Positions 27,136-36,274 of a stretch of DNA of 64,000 nucleotides are shown here, piece by piece; the first letter of the stretch is position 1; every line of letters begins with the position of its first letter. The notes beneath the pieces were generated by a model. It saw only the letters and a program-made list of their open reading frames with translations. It ran no database searches and had not been told where the DNA came from. Both the position numbers and the translations under genes were made by a program. Source of the stretch: Flavobacteriaceae bacterium (GTDB taxonomy: Bacteria; Bacteroidota; Bacteroidia; Flavobacteriales; Flavobacteriaceae); the NCBI GenBank assembly GCA_029243385.1, contig JAQWSC010000004.1, positions 148,910-212,909 of the forward strand. The letters run 5' to 3'.

Positions 27136-29273
27136 TCAGTATCTGAGTTCGATGTTGCTAATGAATTTTTTGGAATATAGCGCAACTGCAAGTCCTGTAA
27201 AATTGAAACTGCTTCTTCAAGGTAAATATCTTTTGACAAGGTTGTTGTCCATCGATCCCTTTTTTCAAGAGCTTCTTCGTCATCGTTTATAGCAAGAAGA
27301 TCATCAGAATTGGAACTGTATGACATGCGGTTGTTGTAGTTTTTTATTTGATCAAAACGTTCTACATAGCTTTTATCATCTTCAATTTCTTTTTGATAAG
27401 CTGAAAGGCTCAATGGGTATAAATTATCATCTTGTTGTTGACGAATCCATCGTGCATTTTCATCAATCAATTGCATATTTTTGTTATTGGCGACTCTCAA
27501 TTTGCTTTGTTGAATAGCTTGTTCGTAGTTTAAATAGCGATCCCAAGTAGTATATGGAGTGGGCTCTATTTGATCCCAATCCAATGGATTGCTTTGATCT
27601 TTTTCCCCCAAATCGATATAGGAATAACGATCTGGAACCACGACATCACTTTTAACACCTTCGAGTTGTGTTGAACCTCCATTGATGCGATAGTACTTAT
27701 CTGTGGTAATTTTTAAAGCGCCTAAATTTCCCAAATCACTATTGGAAACAAAACGATTGAGGTCAACAATATTCTGAACGGTTCCTTTACCAAATGTTTG
27801 AGAACCTCCTAAAATAATAGCGCGCTTATAATCTTGAAGTGCCGCGGCCAGAATCTCAGAAGCCGAAGCAGATGTCTCGTTAACCAAAATAACCAAAGGA
27901 CCGTCCCACAAAATTGCGGGATCTCGGTCGTACAAAACCTCGTTTTTGTTTCGGGTGGTTTTTACTTGAACAATGGGTCCTTTTTCTATAAACAACCCAG
28001 CCATATCTACAGCTGTTTGAAGGGATCCACCGCCATTATTTCGCAAGTCAATCACCAGGCCTTCTATATCTGATTTTTTTAATTTTTCAATTTCTTTTTT
28101 AACATCGATAGCCGCATTACGTTCTCCATAGTCCTTAAAATCGATATAAAATTTTGGAAGATTAATCAACCCAAAGGTTTTACCTCCCTTTTCGATTATT
28201 ATTGATTTGGCATAGGACTCTTCCAGTTCTACAACATCTCGAATAATGGAAACCACTTCAATGGTTCCGTCCACGCGTTTGAGGGTCAATCGCACCTCTG
28301 TTCCTTTGGGTCCTTTTATAAGTTTGATTGCATCATCCAATCGCATAGTGGTCACATCAACAGGCTCTGCTTCACCTTGAGCCACTTTGATTATTTGATC
28401 ACCCACCTCAACCTGTTTCCCGCGCCAAACAGGACCTCCAGAAATTATATCTACAATTTTAATCGCCTGATTGCGTTTCTGTAATCGAGCACCAATACCT
28501 TCAAATTTACCTGACATGCTGGTATCAAAACGATCTTTGGCTTCTGGAGCAAAATAATATGTGTGCGGATCAAACTGTGAAACGAAAGCATTGAGGTAAA
28601 CAGAAAACCAATCTTCTTCTTGCAATTCATTGGTAAGATAGTCGAATACATTTTTTAAGTTCTCAAGGGTGGCTTCACGAGATTCAATTTCTATTTCGGC
28701 CTCGGTTTTGGGGACATATTCTGGATCTTCTTCTGTCTTTATTTTCTCTTCAGAGAGCTTCGTTTCATAAGCCAGCAGTGTAGAATATTTTAGTTGTTTT
28801 CGCCATTTATTTTTGCGTTCGGTTGTGTTTGAAGAAAAAACTTGATTGTTATAGTCAACATCCAATTGTTCGTCTACAGAAAAATCAAATGGCTTATCCA
28901 ATAGTTGCTCGTAAAATTGCTGAACTTCTGCAATCCGTTTGAGAAAACGAGTATGAGTTGTCTTAAAAAAATCAATTTTCAAGCTTTTGATTTGATCATC
29001 CAAAGCATATTTATATTGTTCAAATTCTTTGTAATCAGATGCTAAAAAAAAACGTTTTTGAGCGTCAATAGCTTCTATATAATCAAAAAACATTTGTTCT
29101 GATAAGTCATCATTAATTAATTTGGGTTCAAAATGTCCTCGATCAAGTACATAAGAAATCAATTCTATGAGCAACTTGTCTTTGTTAGGATTGTTAAATT
29201 GATTGGAGTTAAAACTCCATGTAGCAACCAACACAGCCAAACAGGCAAGAAGAATTGAAGCGTTCTTTTTCAT
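27132..29273 (-). CDS. prc: Carboxy-terminal (tail-specific) processing protease
   Basis: A 713-residue S41A protease of the Prc/Tsp type. An N-terminal signal anchor (about 5-20) sends it to the periplasm. A helical N-terminal domain is followed by a PDZ domain (about 255-335) and the catalytic core, with NETSASASEI (nucleophile probably Ser470) and SQTFGKG (general base Lys496). A long helical C-terminal domain follows. It trims or degrades periplasmic proteins by their C-termini. Length matches the Gram-negative Prc group, not the short CtpA group. Confidence 0.93.
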   Translation of the reverse strand: MKKNASILLACLAVLVATWSFNSNQFNNPNKDKLLIELISYVLDRGHFEPKLINDDLSEQMFFDYIEAIDAQKRFFLASDYKEFEQYKYALDDQIKSLKIDFFKTTHTRFLKRIAEVQQFYEQLLDKPFDFSVDEQLDVDYNNQVFSSNTTERKNKWRKQLKYSTLLAYETKLSEEKIKTEEDPEYVPKTEAEIEIESREATLENLKNVFDYLTNELQEEDWFSVYLNAFVSQFDPHTYYFAPEAKDRFDTSMSGKFEGIGARLQKRNQAIKIVDIISGGPVWRGKQVEVGDQIIKVAQGEAEPVDVTTMRLDDAIKLIKGPKGTEVRLTLKRVDGTIEVVSIIRDVVELEESYAKSIIIEKGGKTFGLINLPKFYIDFKDYGERNAAIDVKKEIEKLKKSDIEGLVIDLRNNGGGSLQTAVDMAGLFIEKGPIVQVKTTRNKNEVLYDRDPAILWDGPLVILVNETSASASEILAAALQDYKRAIILGGSQTFGKGTVQNIVDLNRFVSNSDLGNLGALKITTDKYYRINGGSTQLEGVKSDVVVPDRYSYIDLGEKDQSNPLDWDQIEPTPYTTWDRYLNYEQAIQQSKLRVANNKNMQLIDENARWIRQQQDDNLYPLSLSAYQKEIEDDKSYVERFDQIKNYNNRMSYSSNSDDLLAINDDEEALEKRDRWTTTLSKDIYLEEAVSILQDLQLRYIPKNSLATSNSDTE

Positions 29274-29330
29274 TTTTTATTGAATTAGTAAGTGACAAAA
29301 TTTGGATATCAAAGAGTCCAACTCGTTTGC

Positions 29331-29338
29331 TATCTTTG
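29331..29338 (+). promoter_or_regulatory. -7 promoter box TATCTTTG upstream of surE
   Basis: TATCTTTG matches TAnnTTTG, 115 nt before the surE ATG. A second, weaker box (TTACTTTG, 29433-29440) is only 13 nt before the ATG, so two start sites are possible. Confidence 0.4.
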
Positions 29339-29453
29339 TTTGGGTTATAAATAGAAGCCTAAGATACTCAAAAAAATAGTGAGTGTTTATGACATTAACA
29401 TTTTTTTTATCATTTACGATGCCAAGAATTTATTACTTTGTAAAAAAACAAAC

Positions 29454-30224
29454 ATGAGCAAAAGACCGTTAATATTAGTAACCAATGATGATGGGATTAC
29501 AGCTCCCGGTTTGAGAAAGCTAATTCAAGTAATGAACGAAATTGGAGATGTCGTTGTAGTAGCTCCAGACAGTCCGCAATCAGCTATGGGGCATGCAATC
29601 ACAATCAATTCGATATTGAATTGCACCCCTATAAAAATCGATGAGGGGCCGCAAACTGAATATGCCTGTTCTGGAACTCCTGCAGATTGTGTAAAGCTAG
29701 GAGTTCATGAAATTTTAAAACAAAAACCTGATTTGTGCGTTTCTGGAATCAATCACGGCTCCAATTCATCCATTAATGTTATTTATTCGGGAACAATGAG
29801 CGCTGCCGTTGAAGCCGGAATTGAGGGCATACCTGCTATTGGTTTTTCTCTTTTAGACTATCAATGGAAAGCCAACTTTGATGCCGTTGCAGATTATGTA
29901 AAGCAAATTTCCCTTTCTGCACTTTCCAATGGAATTCCTGAAGGAGTTATCCTGAACGTTAATTTTCCTAAATTGCCTAAAAAAGAAATCAAAGGAATCA
30001 AAATTTGCCGTCAAGCCAAAGCGTACTGGATCGAAAAATTTGATAAGAGAGTCAATCCTTTAGGAAAAGAATATTACTGGCTTACAGGCGAATTTATAAA
30101 TGAAGATCGAGGTGAGGACACCGACGAATGGGCTCTAAAAAATGGATATATTTCTATTGTTCCCGTTCATTATGACCTTACTGCACACCATGCCATACAA
30201 CAACTAAATACGTGGGACTTTTGA
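29454..30224 (+). CDS. surE: 5'/3'-nucleotidase SurE
   Basis: A 256-residue metal-dependent phosphatase acting on nucleoside monophosphates. The N-terminus LILVTNDDG holds the metal-binding Asp pair, followed by VVVAPDSPQSAMGHAIT, CSGTPADCVKLG and SGINHGSNSSINVIYSGTM, all SurE hallmarks. The ATG at 29454 is chosen over an upstream frame from 29379, which adds 25 residues not found in the family. It is first in a likely operon with lpxB. Confidence 0.97.
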   Translation: MSKRPLILVTNDDGITAPGLRKLIQVMNEIGDVVVVAPDSPQSAMGHAITINSILNCTPIKIDEGPQTEYACSGTPADCVKLGVHEILKQKPDLCVSGINHGSNSSINVIYSGTMSAAVEAGIEGIPAIGFSLLDYQWKANFDAVADYVKQISLSALSNGIPEGVILNVNFPKLPKKEIKGIKICRQAKAYWIEKFDKRVNPLGKEYYWLTGEFINEDRGEDTDEWALKNGYISIVPVHYDLTAHHAIQQLNTWDF

Positions 30225-30505
30225 AAATCAACCCATTAATTAACGGACTTGTTTTGGGGTTATTGACTCCTCTTTTGACTTTGGTTTTTATTGTATGTTT
30301 TTTTACGGATATTTCATTAAAAAATTCACTGATTGATTTGTACCAAACCCGAAGCATAAACGGATTGATAAGCATTGCTGCTATTCCCAATATGTTGTTA
30401 TTCTTTGTGTTTTTAAAACAAAATCGAGATACGATTGCCAAAGGAGTTTTAGCCGCAACCTTACTAATCGCTATGATTACCGTTCTAATAAAATCAAACG
30501 TATGA
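30212..30505 (+). CDS. Small membrane protein between surE and lpxB
   Basis: A 97-residue hydrophobic protein with three probable membrane helices (about 12-32, 50-66 and 74-93). I recognise no family. There is no ATG near the start: GTG at 30212 overlaps surE by 13 nt and TTG at 30221 overlaps it by 4 nt; either is possible. The stop overlaps the lpxB ATG (ATGA), which supports a real translated gene. Confidence 0.7.
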   Translation: MGLLKINPLINGLVLGLLTPLLTLVFIVCFFTDISLKNSLIDLYQTRSINGLISIAAIPNMLLFFVFLKQNRDTIAKGVLAATLLIAMITVLIKSNV

Positions 30506-31620
30506 AGTATTACATCATAGCAGGAGAAGCATCGGGAGATCTTCATGGATCCAATTTGATTAAAGAAATCCATAAAAAAGACCCTCAAGCATCCGTTCGA
30601 GCTTGGGGCGGTGATTTGATGGAAAAGGCAGGAGCACATTTGGTAAAACATTACCGAGACCTTGCTTTTATGGGATTTCTGGAAGTATTGCTCAACTTGG
30701 GAACTATTCTAAAAAATATCAAAAAATGTAAAAGTGATATTCTTGATTTTAAGCCAGATATCCTCATTTTTATCGATTATCCAGGATTCAATATGCGAAT
30801 TGCTCGTTGGGCAAAAGCTCAGGGGATTCGTACACATTATTATATAGCCCCTCAGGTATGGGCGTGGAAAGAAAATCGCGTGAAGGCAATCAAAAGAGAT
30901 GTGGATAAAATGTCTGTCATTTTGCCTTTTGAAAAACAATTTTTTGAAGAAAAACACCAATTCCCAGTACATTTTGTAGGACACCCGCTCTTAGATGCTG
31001 TAGAAGCTTTTCAAGCGGGTTCGGAAGAAGACTTCAGGAACTCAAATGGGTTGGATCCCAAAAAACCCATTATTGCATTGCTGCCGGGAAGTCGAAAACA
31101 AGAAATTAGAAAAATGTTAACGGTCATGCTTCAATCAGCCAAAAAATTCAGTAATTATCAATTTGTTATTGCTGGAGCTCCAGGCCAAGAAGAAGCTTTT
31201 TACAAACCGTTTTTGTCAAATGACATCAATGTGTTTTGGGTATATAACCAAACGTATAAATTGTTGTCTTTTTCTTATGCTGCTTTAGTAACAAGTGGAA
31301 CCGCTACACTTGAAACGGCTCTTTTTGAAGTTCCTCAAGTAGTGTGCTACAAAGGCAACGGAGTCAGTTATCAAATCGCCAAACGCATTGTTAATCTGGA
31401 CTATATCTCGCTGGTAAATTTGGTGCTTGAAAAAGAAGTAGTCACCGAATTGATCCAATCAGATTGTCATGCTAATCGAGTTACACAAGAACTTGAAGCT
31501 ATTTTACACAGCAAAAAAAGAAGCTTTGTGTTGTCTCAATACATACTTCTCAAAACCCAATTGGGAGGAAAAGGAGCCAGTCAACGAGTTGCAGAAGCTA
31601 TTATAAACCAGCTGTCATGA
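30502..31620 (+). CDS. lpxB: Lipid-A-disaccharide synthase
   Basis: A 372-residue GT19 glycosyltransferase. It joins lipid X and UDP-2,3-diacylglucosamine in lipid A synthesis on the inner face of the inner membrane. Family motifs are YIIAGEASGDLHGSNLI at the start, FIDYPGFNMRIA, YIAPQVWAWKENR, HFVGHPLLDAV, LLPGSRKQEI and SGTATLETALF. Full length. It overlaps its neighbours on both sides by 4 nt. Confidence 0.97.
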   Translation: MKYYIIAGEASGDLHGSNLIKEIHKKDPQASVRAWGGDLMEKAGAHLVKHYRDLAFMGFLEVLLNLGTILKNIKKCKSDILDFKPDILIFIDYPGFNMRIARWAKAQGIRTHYYIAPQVWAWKENRVKAIKRDVDKMSVILPFEKQFFEEKHQFPVHFVGHPLLDAVEAFQAGSEEDFRNSNGLDPKKPIIALLPGSRKQEIRKMLTVMLQSAKKFSNYQFVIAGAPGQEEAFYKPFLSNDINVFWVYNQTYKLLSFSYAALVTSGTATLETALFEVPQVVCYKGNGVSYQIAKRIVNLDYISLVNLVLEKEVVTELIQSDCHANRVTQELEAILHSKKRSFVLSQYILLKTQLGGKGASQRVAEAIINQLS

Positions 31621-32102
31621 AACATTCAAAATGGATTTTATTAATAGTAATGTGTGTTTTGTTTGTAGGCTGTGGAGGTCAAAAAAAAGCAGCAATAAAA
31701 TATCCAAAAAAAAGAGTTCCTGCTGAAAATACTGTAATCACTCATGCCAAAACTTATTTAGGAACTCCCTACCTGTACGGAGGAAATACTCGAAGTGGTA
31801 TTGATTGTTCTGGACTGATTCATCAAGCGTTCAGCAAAAGCAAAATTTCTGTTCCCAGAACAGTCAATGATTTAAAAAAAACAGGTAGTAAAATAGCTAT
31901 AAAAAAAGTGCGTCCTGGAGATGTTTTGTTTTTTAAAACCTCACGAAAACGCACAATTACACATGCTGGATTGGTCGTTAGAGTCCGTAACAAAACTCCT
32001 GAATTTATTCATGCCTCCACATCGAGAGGCGTAATTATCTCTTCATTGTCGCAAGCTTATTGGAACAAAGTTTTTGTAGAAGCCCGAAGATTAGTTCGAT
32101 AG
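31617..32102 (+). CDS. NlpC/P60 family lipoprotein, cell-wall endopeptidase
   Basis: A 161-residue lipoprotein (lipobox FVGC, Cys19) with one NlpC/P60 domain. The catalytic cysteine is Cys64 in RSGIDCSGLI, the histidine is His116 in ITHAGLV, and His132 in EFIHAS is the third polar residue. Such enzymes cut gamma-D-Glu to diamino acid bonds in peptidoglycan stems. Its position after lpxB fits envelope maintenance; the exact bond is not established. Confidence 0.92.
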   Translation: MKHSKWILLIVMCVLFVGCGGQKKAAIKYPKKRVPAENTVITHAKTYLGTPYLYGGNTRSGIDCSGLIHQAFSKSKISVPRTVNDLKKTGSKIAIKKVRPGDVLFFKTSRKRTITHAGLVVRVRNKTPEFIHASTSRGVIISSLSQAYWNKVFVEARRLVR

Positions 32103-32141
32103 GTCTTTTTTAAAAATTCATTTTTTTTATAATTTGGGGCC

Positions 32142-34156
32142 ATGAAGTTGCCCCAATTACTTTTGTTTAAAATTGTACTTTGCTACGTTTTAGGAATTCT
32201 TAGTTATCCTTTCTGGGGTATTTCATATCAAATCTTATGGGCTTGTAAGGTTGTTTTATTTGTAGGCTGTATTTTTTTCCTAAAAAGAAAACGCCTGTTC
32301 TGGCTATGTATGTTCTCTTTCTTTTGGACTTTGGGTATTGGGATGCAATACGTAAACGACGATTCTCAAAAAAATGATTTTTATCAAAAATATCTGTCCA
32401 CAGAGACATTTTATGTGGTAGAGGGAATTGTCGAAAAAGTTTTGAAGCCCACTTCTTTCAATTCACAATACGAACTTCAGCTTTATAAATTGAATCAACA
32501 TTCGGCTGTTGGAAAAATAGTGCTATCCATTAAAAAGGATTCATTGGCAACAAACCTACAAGTGGATGATCGTTTGCGAGTTGTGGGGCAAATTCAAAAA
32601 ATAACTTCTTCTAAAAACCCGCATCAGTTTGATTACGCTGAGTATATGCAAAAACAAGGAATCATACACCAAATGTATATCCAAGAATCACAAGCAAACA
32701 CACTCCATAAAAACAACAAAACAGCGCGCGGAATAGCATACGGTTTTCGCGAATTTTTGATTTCAAAACTTGAAGATCAAGGCTTTCGAAGCGACAATGA
32801 ATCCGTTATCAAAGCCCTTTTTTTGGGGGATCGAACCGATATATCAACCGAATTAAAAAGAGATTATGCCGATGCTGGAGCTGTGCATTTATTGGCTATT
32901 TCAGGGTTGCACATTGGGGTATTGCTTTTGTTGTTAAACGGATTGTTTTTACCTCTTTTACAATGGAAACACGGACGACTAATACGATTGCTACTCGTCG
33001 TAATCTGTTTGTGGATTTTTGCTTTTATAACAGGACTTTCAGCCTCTGTAATGCGTTCCGTGACAATGTTTAGCGCTGTTGCTTTGGGCATTGCATTAGA
33101 GAGAAGAATGTCACAATTTCAAACATTATTGATATCCCTTTTTGTACTGTTACTTATCAAACCCAATTTTATTTATGATGTTGGATTTCAATTGAGTTAT
33201 TTGGCCGTCTTTGGTATTTTATGGCTGATGCCAGTGGCCATGGAATTTTGGAAGCCTCGCTGGTGGATTTTGACGAAAATATGGCAATTGACTGCCTTAG
33301 GAACGATTGCGCAGCTGTGTGTTTTACCCCTAAGCTTGTATTATTTCCATCAATTTCCAGTGCTTTTTCTTGTTGCAAATTTGGTCATTGTTCCATTTAT
33401 GGGACTGCTGTTGGGAGGAGGAATTTTGGTAATTATATTAAGTACCGTGGAATTTACTGCTCCATTCATTGTGACTGGCTACAACTTCTTGATATCTTGT
33501 ATGAATGAATTGATTTACTGGATAGCAGATCAAGATGCGCTTATAATTCAAAACATTCCTTTTGGAGGCTTTGAACTGATTGTTATTTTTATAGGAATAT
33601 TGGGTTTGGGACTGTGGATTGAAAAACCCAAATATAAAAAAAATTATTCCTACCAATACTCGCTTCATGCGTTTTGGTGGGCGGCATTCATTATCAAAAA
33701 AATCAGAAAGCGCAACAACACTCCTTTTGGATTTTTCATAAAAACCGACAAACAGTTATCGTCCAAAAAAAGGGGATTCAACTCAAACTCTATAAAGGCA
33801 CTGATTCGATTAAAAACAAGTATTCTCTTATTGAAAATTTCAAAAGGGAAGAACGTATTCGATACGTGGATACACTGCCTCTTCAAAATGTATATTTGGC
33901 ACCGAACTTACTCGTTGTTGACAAACAAAAGGTTTTTATACCCATTGGAAATCAACCTCCAAATATATTATTAACCGAAAGTCCTAATATTCACTTGGAA
34001 GAACTTATAGATAGTTTGAAGCCTCAAAAAATCATTGCTGACGGAAGCAATTATCCAACATTAGTAAGGCAATGGGAAAAAACATGCAAGCTAAAAAAGG
34101 TGTCGTTTCACAACACTTACACCGATGGAGCTATTGAGTTGATTGTGAAATTATAA
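32142..34156 (+). CDS. comEC: ComEC/Rec2 family DNA-uptake channel, apparent -1 frameshift
   Basis: Two frames together make one protein of about 671 residues. The first (from 32142) holds the N-terminal DUF4131 region and the membrane competence domain (DYADAGAVHLLAISGLHIGV and following helices). After KPKYKK at about residue 500 it drifts into a lysine-rich tail without family resemblance. The -1 frame takes over at the eight-A run 33636-33643: it gives LFLPILASCVLVGG, a good membrane helix, then the family C-terminus (KPQKIIADGSNY) to 34156. No metallo-beta-lactamase domain is present. Sequencing error, recent mutation or programmed slippage are all possible. Confidence 0.85.
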
Positions 34157-34167
34157 CACCAAAGGGA

Positions 34168-34716
34168 TTAGCTTTTGAATTGAGGAACAAACGATTTACT
34201 GAAGGCATTAAAATCCTCTTGAGTAGTAAGTGATTTATACAATTCATCATAAAAAAGTTTCAAATACAATTCCAATTGTTGTGGTTTTTGATAACCCACT
34301 AAAGGTGTAAGATACTGACCTGTATCATCGAAAAAGAGGATGGTAGGATAGCCCGAAACACCCAAGAATCGCGTAAACTCATGCGTTGCATTCCGACCCT
34401 TTTTGGTAGCATCGTATCCAGGATTTTCAAATGTGTTTCCCTGAAAATTCACTTTCTCAGATCCTTCTGCGTTGAATTTGACCGCATAAAAATGTTCATT
34501 GATAAAATTTGCTACGTCAGGGTTGCCAAAAGTTTTTTTATCTAATAATTTACACGGACCGCACCAATTGGTATACACATCAACAATGATTTCTTTGGGA
34601 ACTTTTTTTTGAGCCTCAAAAGCTTCGTCGAGCGATATCCAATTGACAGTTTGTGATTGAAGATTCCAAAAACAAAGTGTTAAAAATCCGAAAAGAAAAG
34701 ACTTATTCAATACCAT
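34168..34716 (-). CDS. Secreted thioredoxin-like protein
   Basis: A 182-residue periplasmic protein with a signal peptide (about 1-22, ending NLQSQT) and a thioredoxin fold of the DUF255/thioredoxin_7 type. The redox motif is WCGPC (Cys52 and Cys55), followed by GVSGYPTILFFD with the cis-proline. Likely a disulfide reductase or oxidase in the envelope; the partner is unknown. The start overlaps the end of the POT transporter gene by 14 nt, so the two are co-transcribed. Confidence 0.85.
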   Translation of the reverse strand: MVLNKSFLFGFLTLCFWNLQSQTVNWISLDEAFEAQKKVPKEIIVDVYTNWCGPCKLLDKKTFGNPDVANFINEHFYAVKFNAEGSEKVNFQGNTFENPGYDATKKGRNATHEFTRFLGVSGYPTILFFDDTGQYLTPLVGYQKPQQLELYLKLFYDELYKSLTTQEDFNAFSKSFVPQFKS

Positions 34717-36259
34717 GCATTTTTTTAATTAAAATTGATTTAATCAATAACATCAAAACTCCTGCCGAAATAGGAATGATTGTAAATAGCAAGAAAAATG
34801 TTGAAATTCCATACGATTCGGAAATGGTATCTATATAACTTCCTGTCAAACCTCCTAAGAGATTGGCAACAGCACTGCAAACAAACCAAAATCCAAACAT
34901 AAGTCCAACCAATTTAACAGGGGCTAGCTTGCTCACATAAGAAAGTCCAACTGGAGAAATACATAATTCACCGAGGGTGTGAAATAAATAAGCCATCACT
35001 AACCATAAAATACTTACACTTGCTTCTTGTGCCCCGAGTGGAATAGACCATGAACCAAAGGATAGAAAGGCAAACCCAATACCCAATAGCATTAAACCAA
35101 TTGCAAATTTAGCCGGGCCAGAGGGGTTGTAACTCGAGGACCAAATTTTTGAAAAAACTGGAGCAAATAATATGATAAATAATGAGTTAAGTACGGAAAA
35201 CCACGATGCAGGAATTTCAGCTGCTTCAATGGCATACTCACGATTAATCATCCAAATAACAATAGCCCAAATTATTGCAAAACTGCTTCCTAAGAATAAG
35301 TTTGATAGCAAAAAGTTTCCCAACATCTTTTGAAAAAGATTGAACAAAACATACGTTAAAATGACCATTGGAACAAGAGTAATGATAGTGTTAACGATTT
35401 TAAAAGTATAGGAGGAAGTTCCCGTTAGGTTTCTTTCAGTGTAATCTTCAGCAAAAATTGTCATTGAACCTCCTGCCTGTTCAAATGCCCACCAAAAAAA
35501 GATGGTAAATAATGAAAATACAACAATAACAAAAAGTCGATCACTTACCACATTTACCGGTAGATTGTCTTCTTTTTTATTAGAGATTTGGGACTCAATT
35601 TGTTTCTTTTGTTGTGGTGAAAGTCCTATGTTCCCAAAAATCTTTTGAGCAAACCAAAACTGTAACATCCCTAAAAACATAAATATTCCAGCAAGACCAA
35701 ACCCAAGATGCCAACCTACTTTTTCACCGATATATCCACACAAAAGAATTCCTAGAAATGCCCCAGCGTTAATACCCATATAAAAAATAGTATATCCTCC
35801 ATCTTTTCTACTATCGCCATTTACGTATAGCTGACCCACTATTGAAGAAATATTCGGCTTAAAAAAACCGTTTCCAATAACTAAAAAGGACAATCCCAAA
35901 AAGAAAAAAACACTTGAAAAAGTTTCTAAGGCCATTGAAGCGTGCCCTAAAGTCATAATCAAAGCTCCTAAAGCTGTTGCATTTCGATAACCCATAAACC
36001 TATCGGCAATGAATCCTCCAAAAATAGGAGTAACATAAACTAACCCAGTGTACCAGCCGTACAAGACTAGTGCATCTGAACGCTCCCAACCCCAACCTTC
36101 GTTCATTATGGAAGATGTTAAAAACAAAACCAAAATAGCGCGCATCCCATAATAAGAAAAACGCTCCCACATTTCTGTGAAAAACAAAACAAAAAGACCT
36201 ACTGGGTGGCCTACAATGGTACGTTGATTGAGTTCGGAACCTTGAAAAGTTTCAGACAT
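34703..36259 (-). CDS. POT family proton-coupled di/tripeptide transporter
   Basis: A 518-residue major-facilitator protein of the PTR2/POT family with about 12-14 membrane helices. The start GHPVGLFVLFFTEMWERFSYYGMRA contains the ExxER-type proton-coupling motif, and NISSIVGQLY and LGELCISPVGLSYVSKLAP are further family segments. It imports di- and tripeptides with protons. It sits 15 nt after the dipeptidyl peptidase IV gene, so cleavage and uptake of peptides are coupled in one operon. Confidence 0.93.
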   Translation of the reverse strand: MSETFQGSELNQRTIVGHPVGLFVLFFTEMWERFSYYGMRAILVLFLTSSIMNEGWGWERSDALVLYGWYTGLVYVTPIFGGFIADRFMGYRNATALGALIMTLGHASMALETFSSVFFFLGLSFLVIGNGFFKPNISSIVGQLYVNGDSRKDGGYTIFYMGINAGAFLGILLCGYIGEKVGWHLGFGLAGIFMFLGMLQFWFAQKIFGNIGLSPQQKKQIESQISNKKEDNLPVNVVSDRLFVIVVFSLFTIFFWWAFEQAGGSMTIFAEDYTERNLTGTSSYTFKIVNTIITLVPMVILTYVLFNLFQKMLGNFLLSNLFLGSSFAIIWAIVIWMINREYAIEAAEIPASWFSVLNSLFIILFAPVFSKIWSSSYNPSGPAKFAIGLMLLGIGFAFLSFGSWSIPLGAQEASVSILWLVMAYLFHTLGELCISPVGLSYVSKLAPVKLVGLMFGFWFVCSAVANLLGGLTGSYIDTISESYGISTFFLLFTIIPISAGVLMLLIKSILIKKMHGIE

Positions 36260-36274
36260 ATTTTCTTTATTTAG

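Noticed and set aside
29379..29454. Longer surE with 25 extra N-terminal residues
   Set aside because: SurE begins at the LILVTNDDG strand; the extra segment covers probable promoter DNA (TTACTTTG box).
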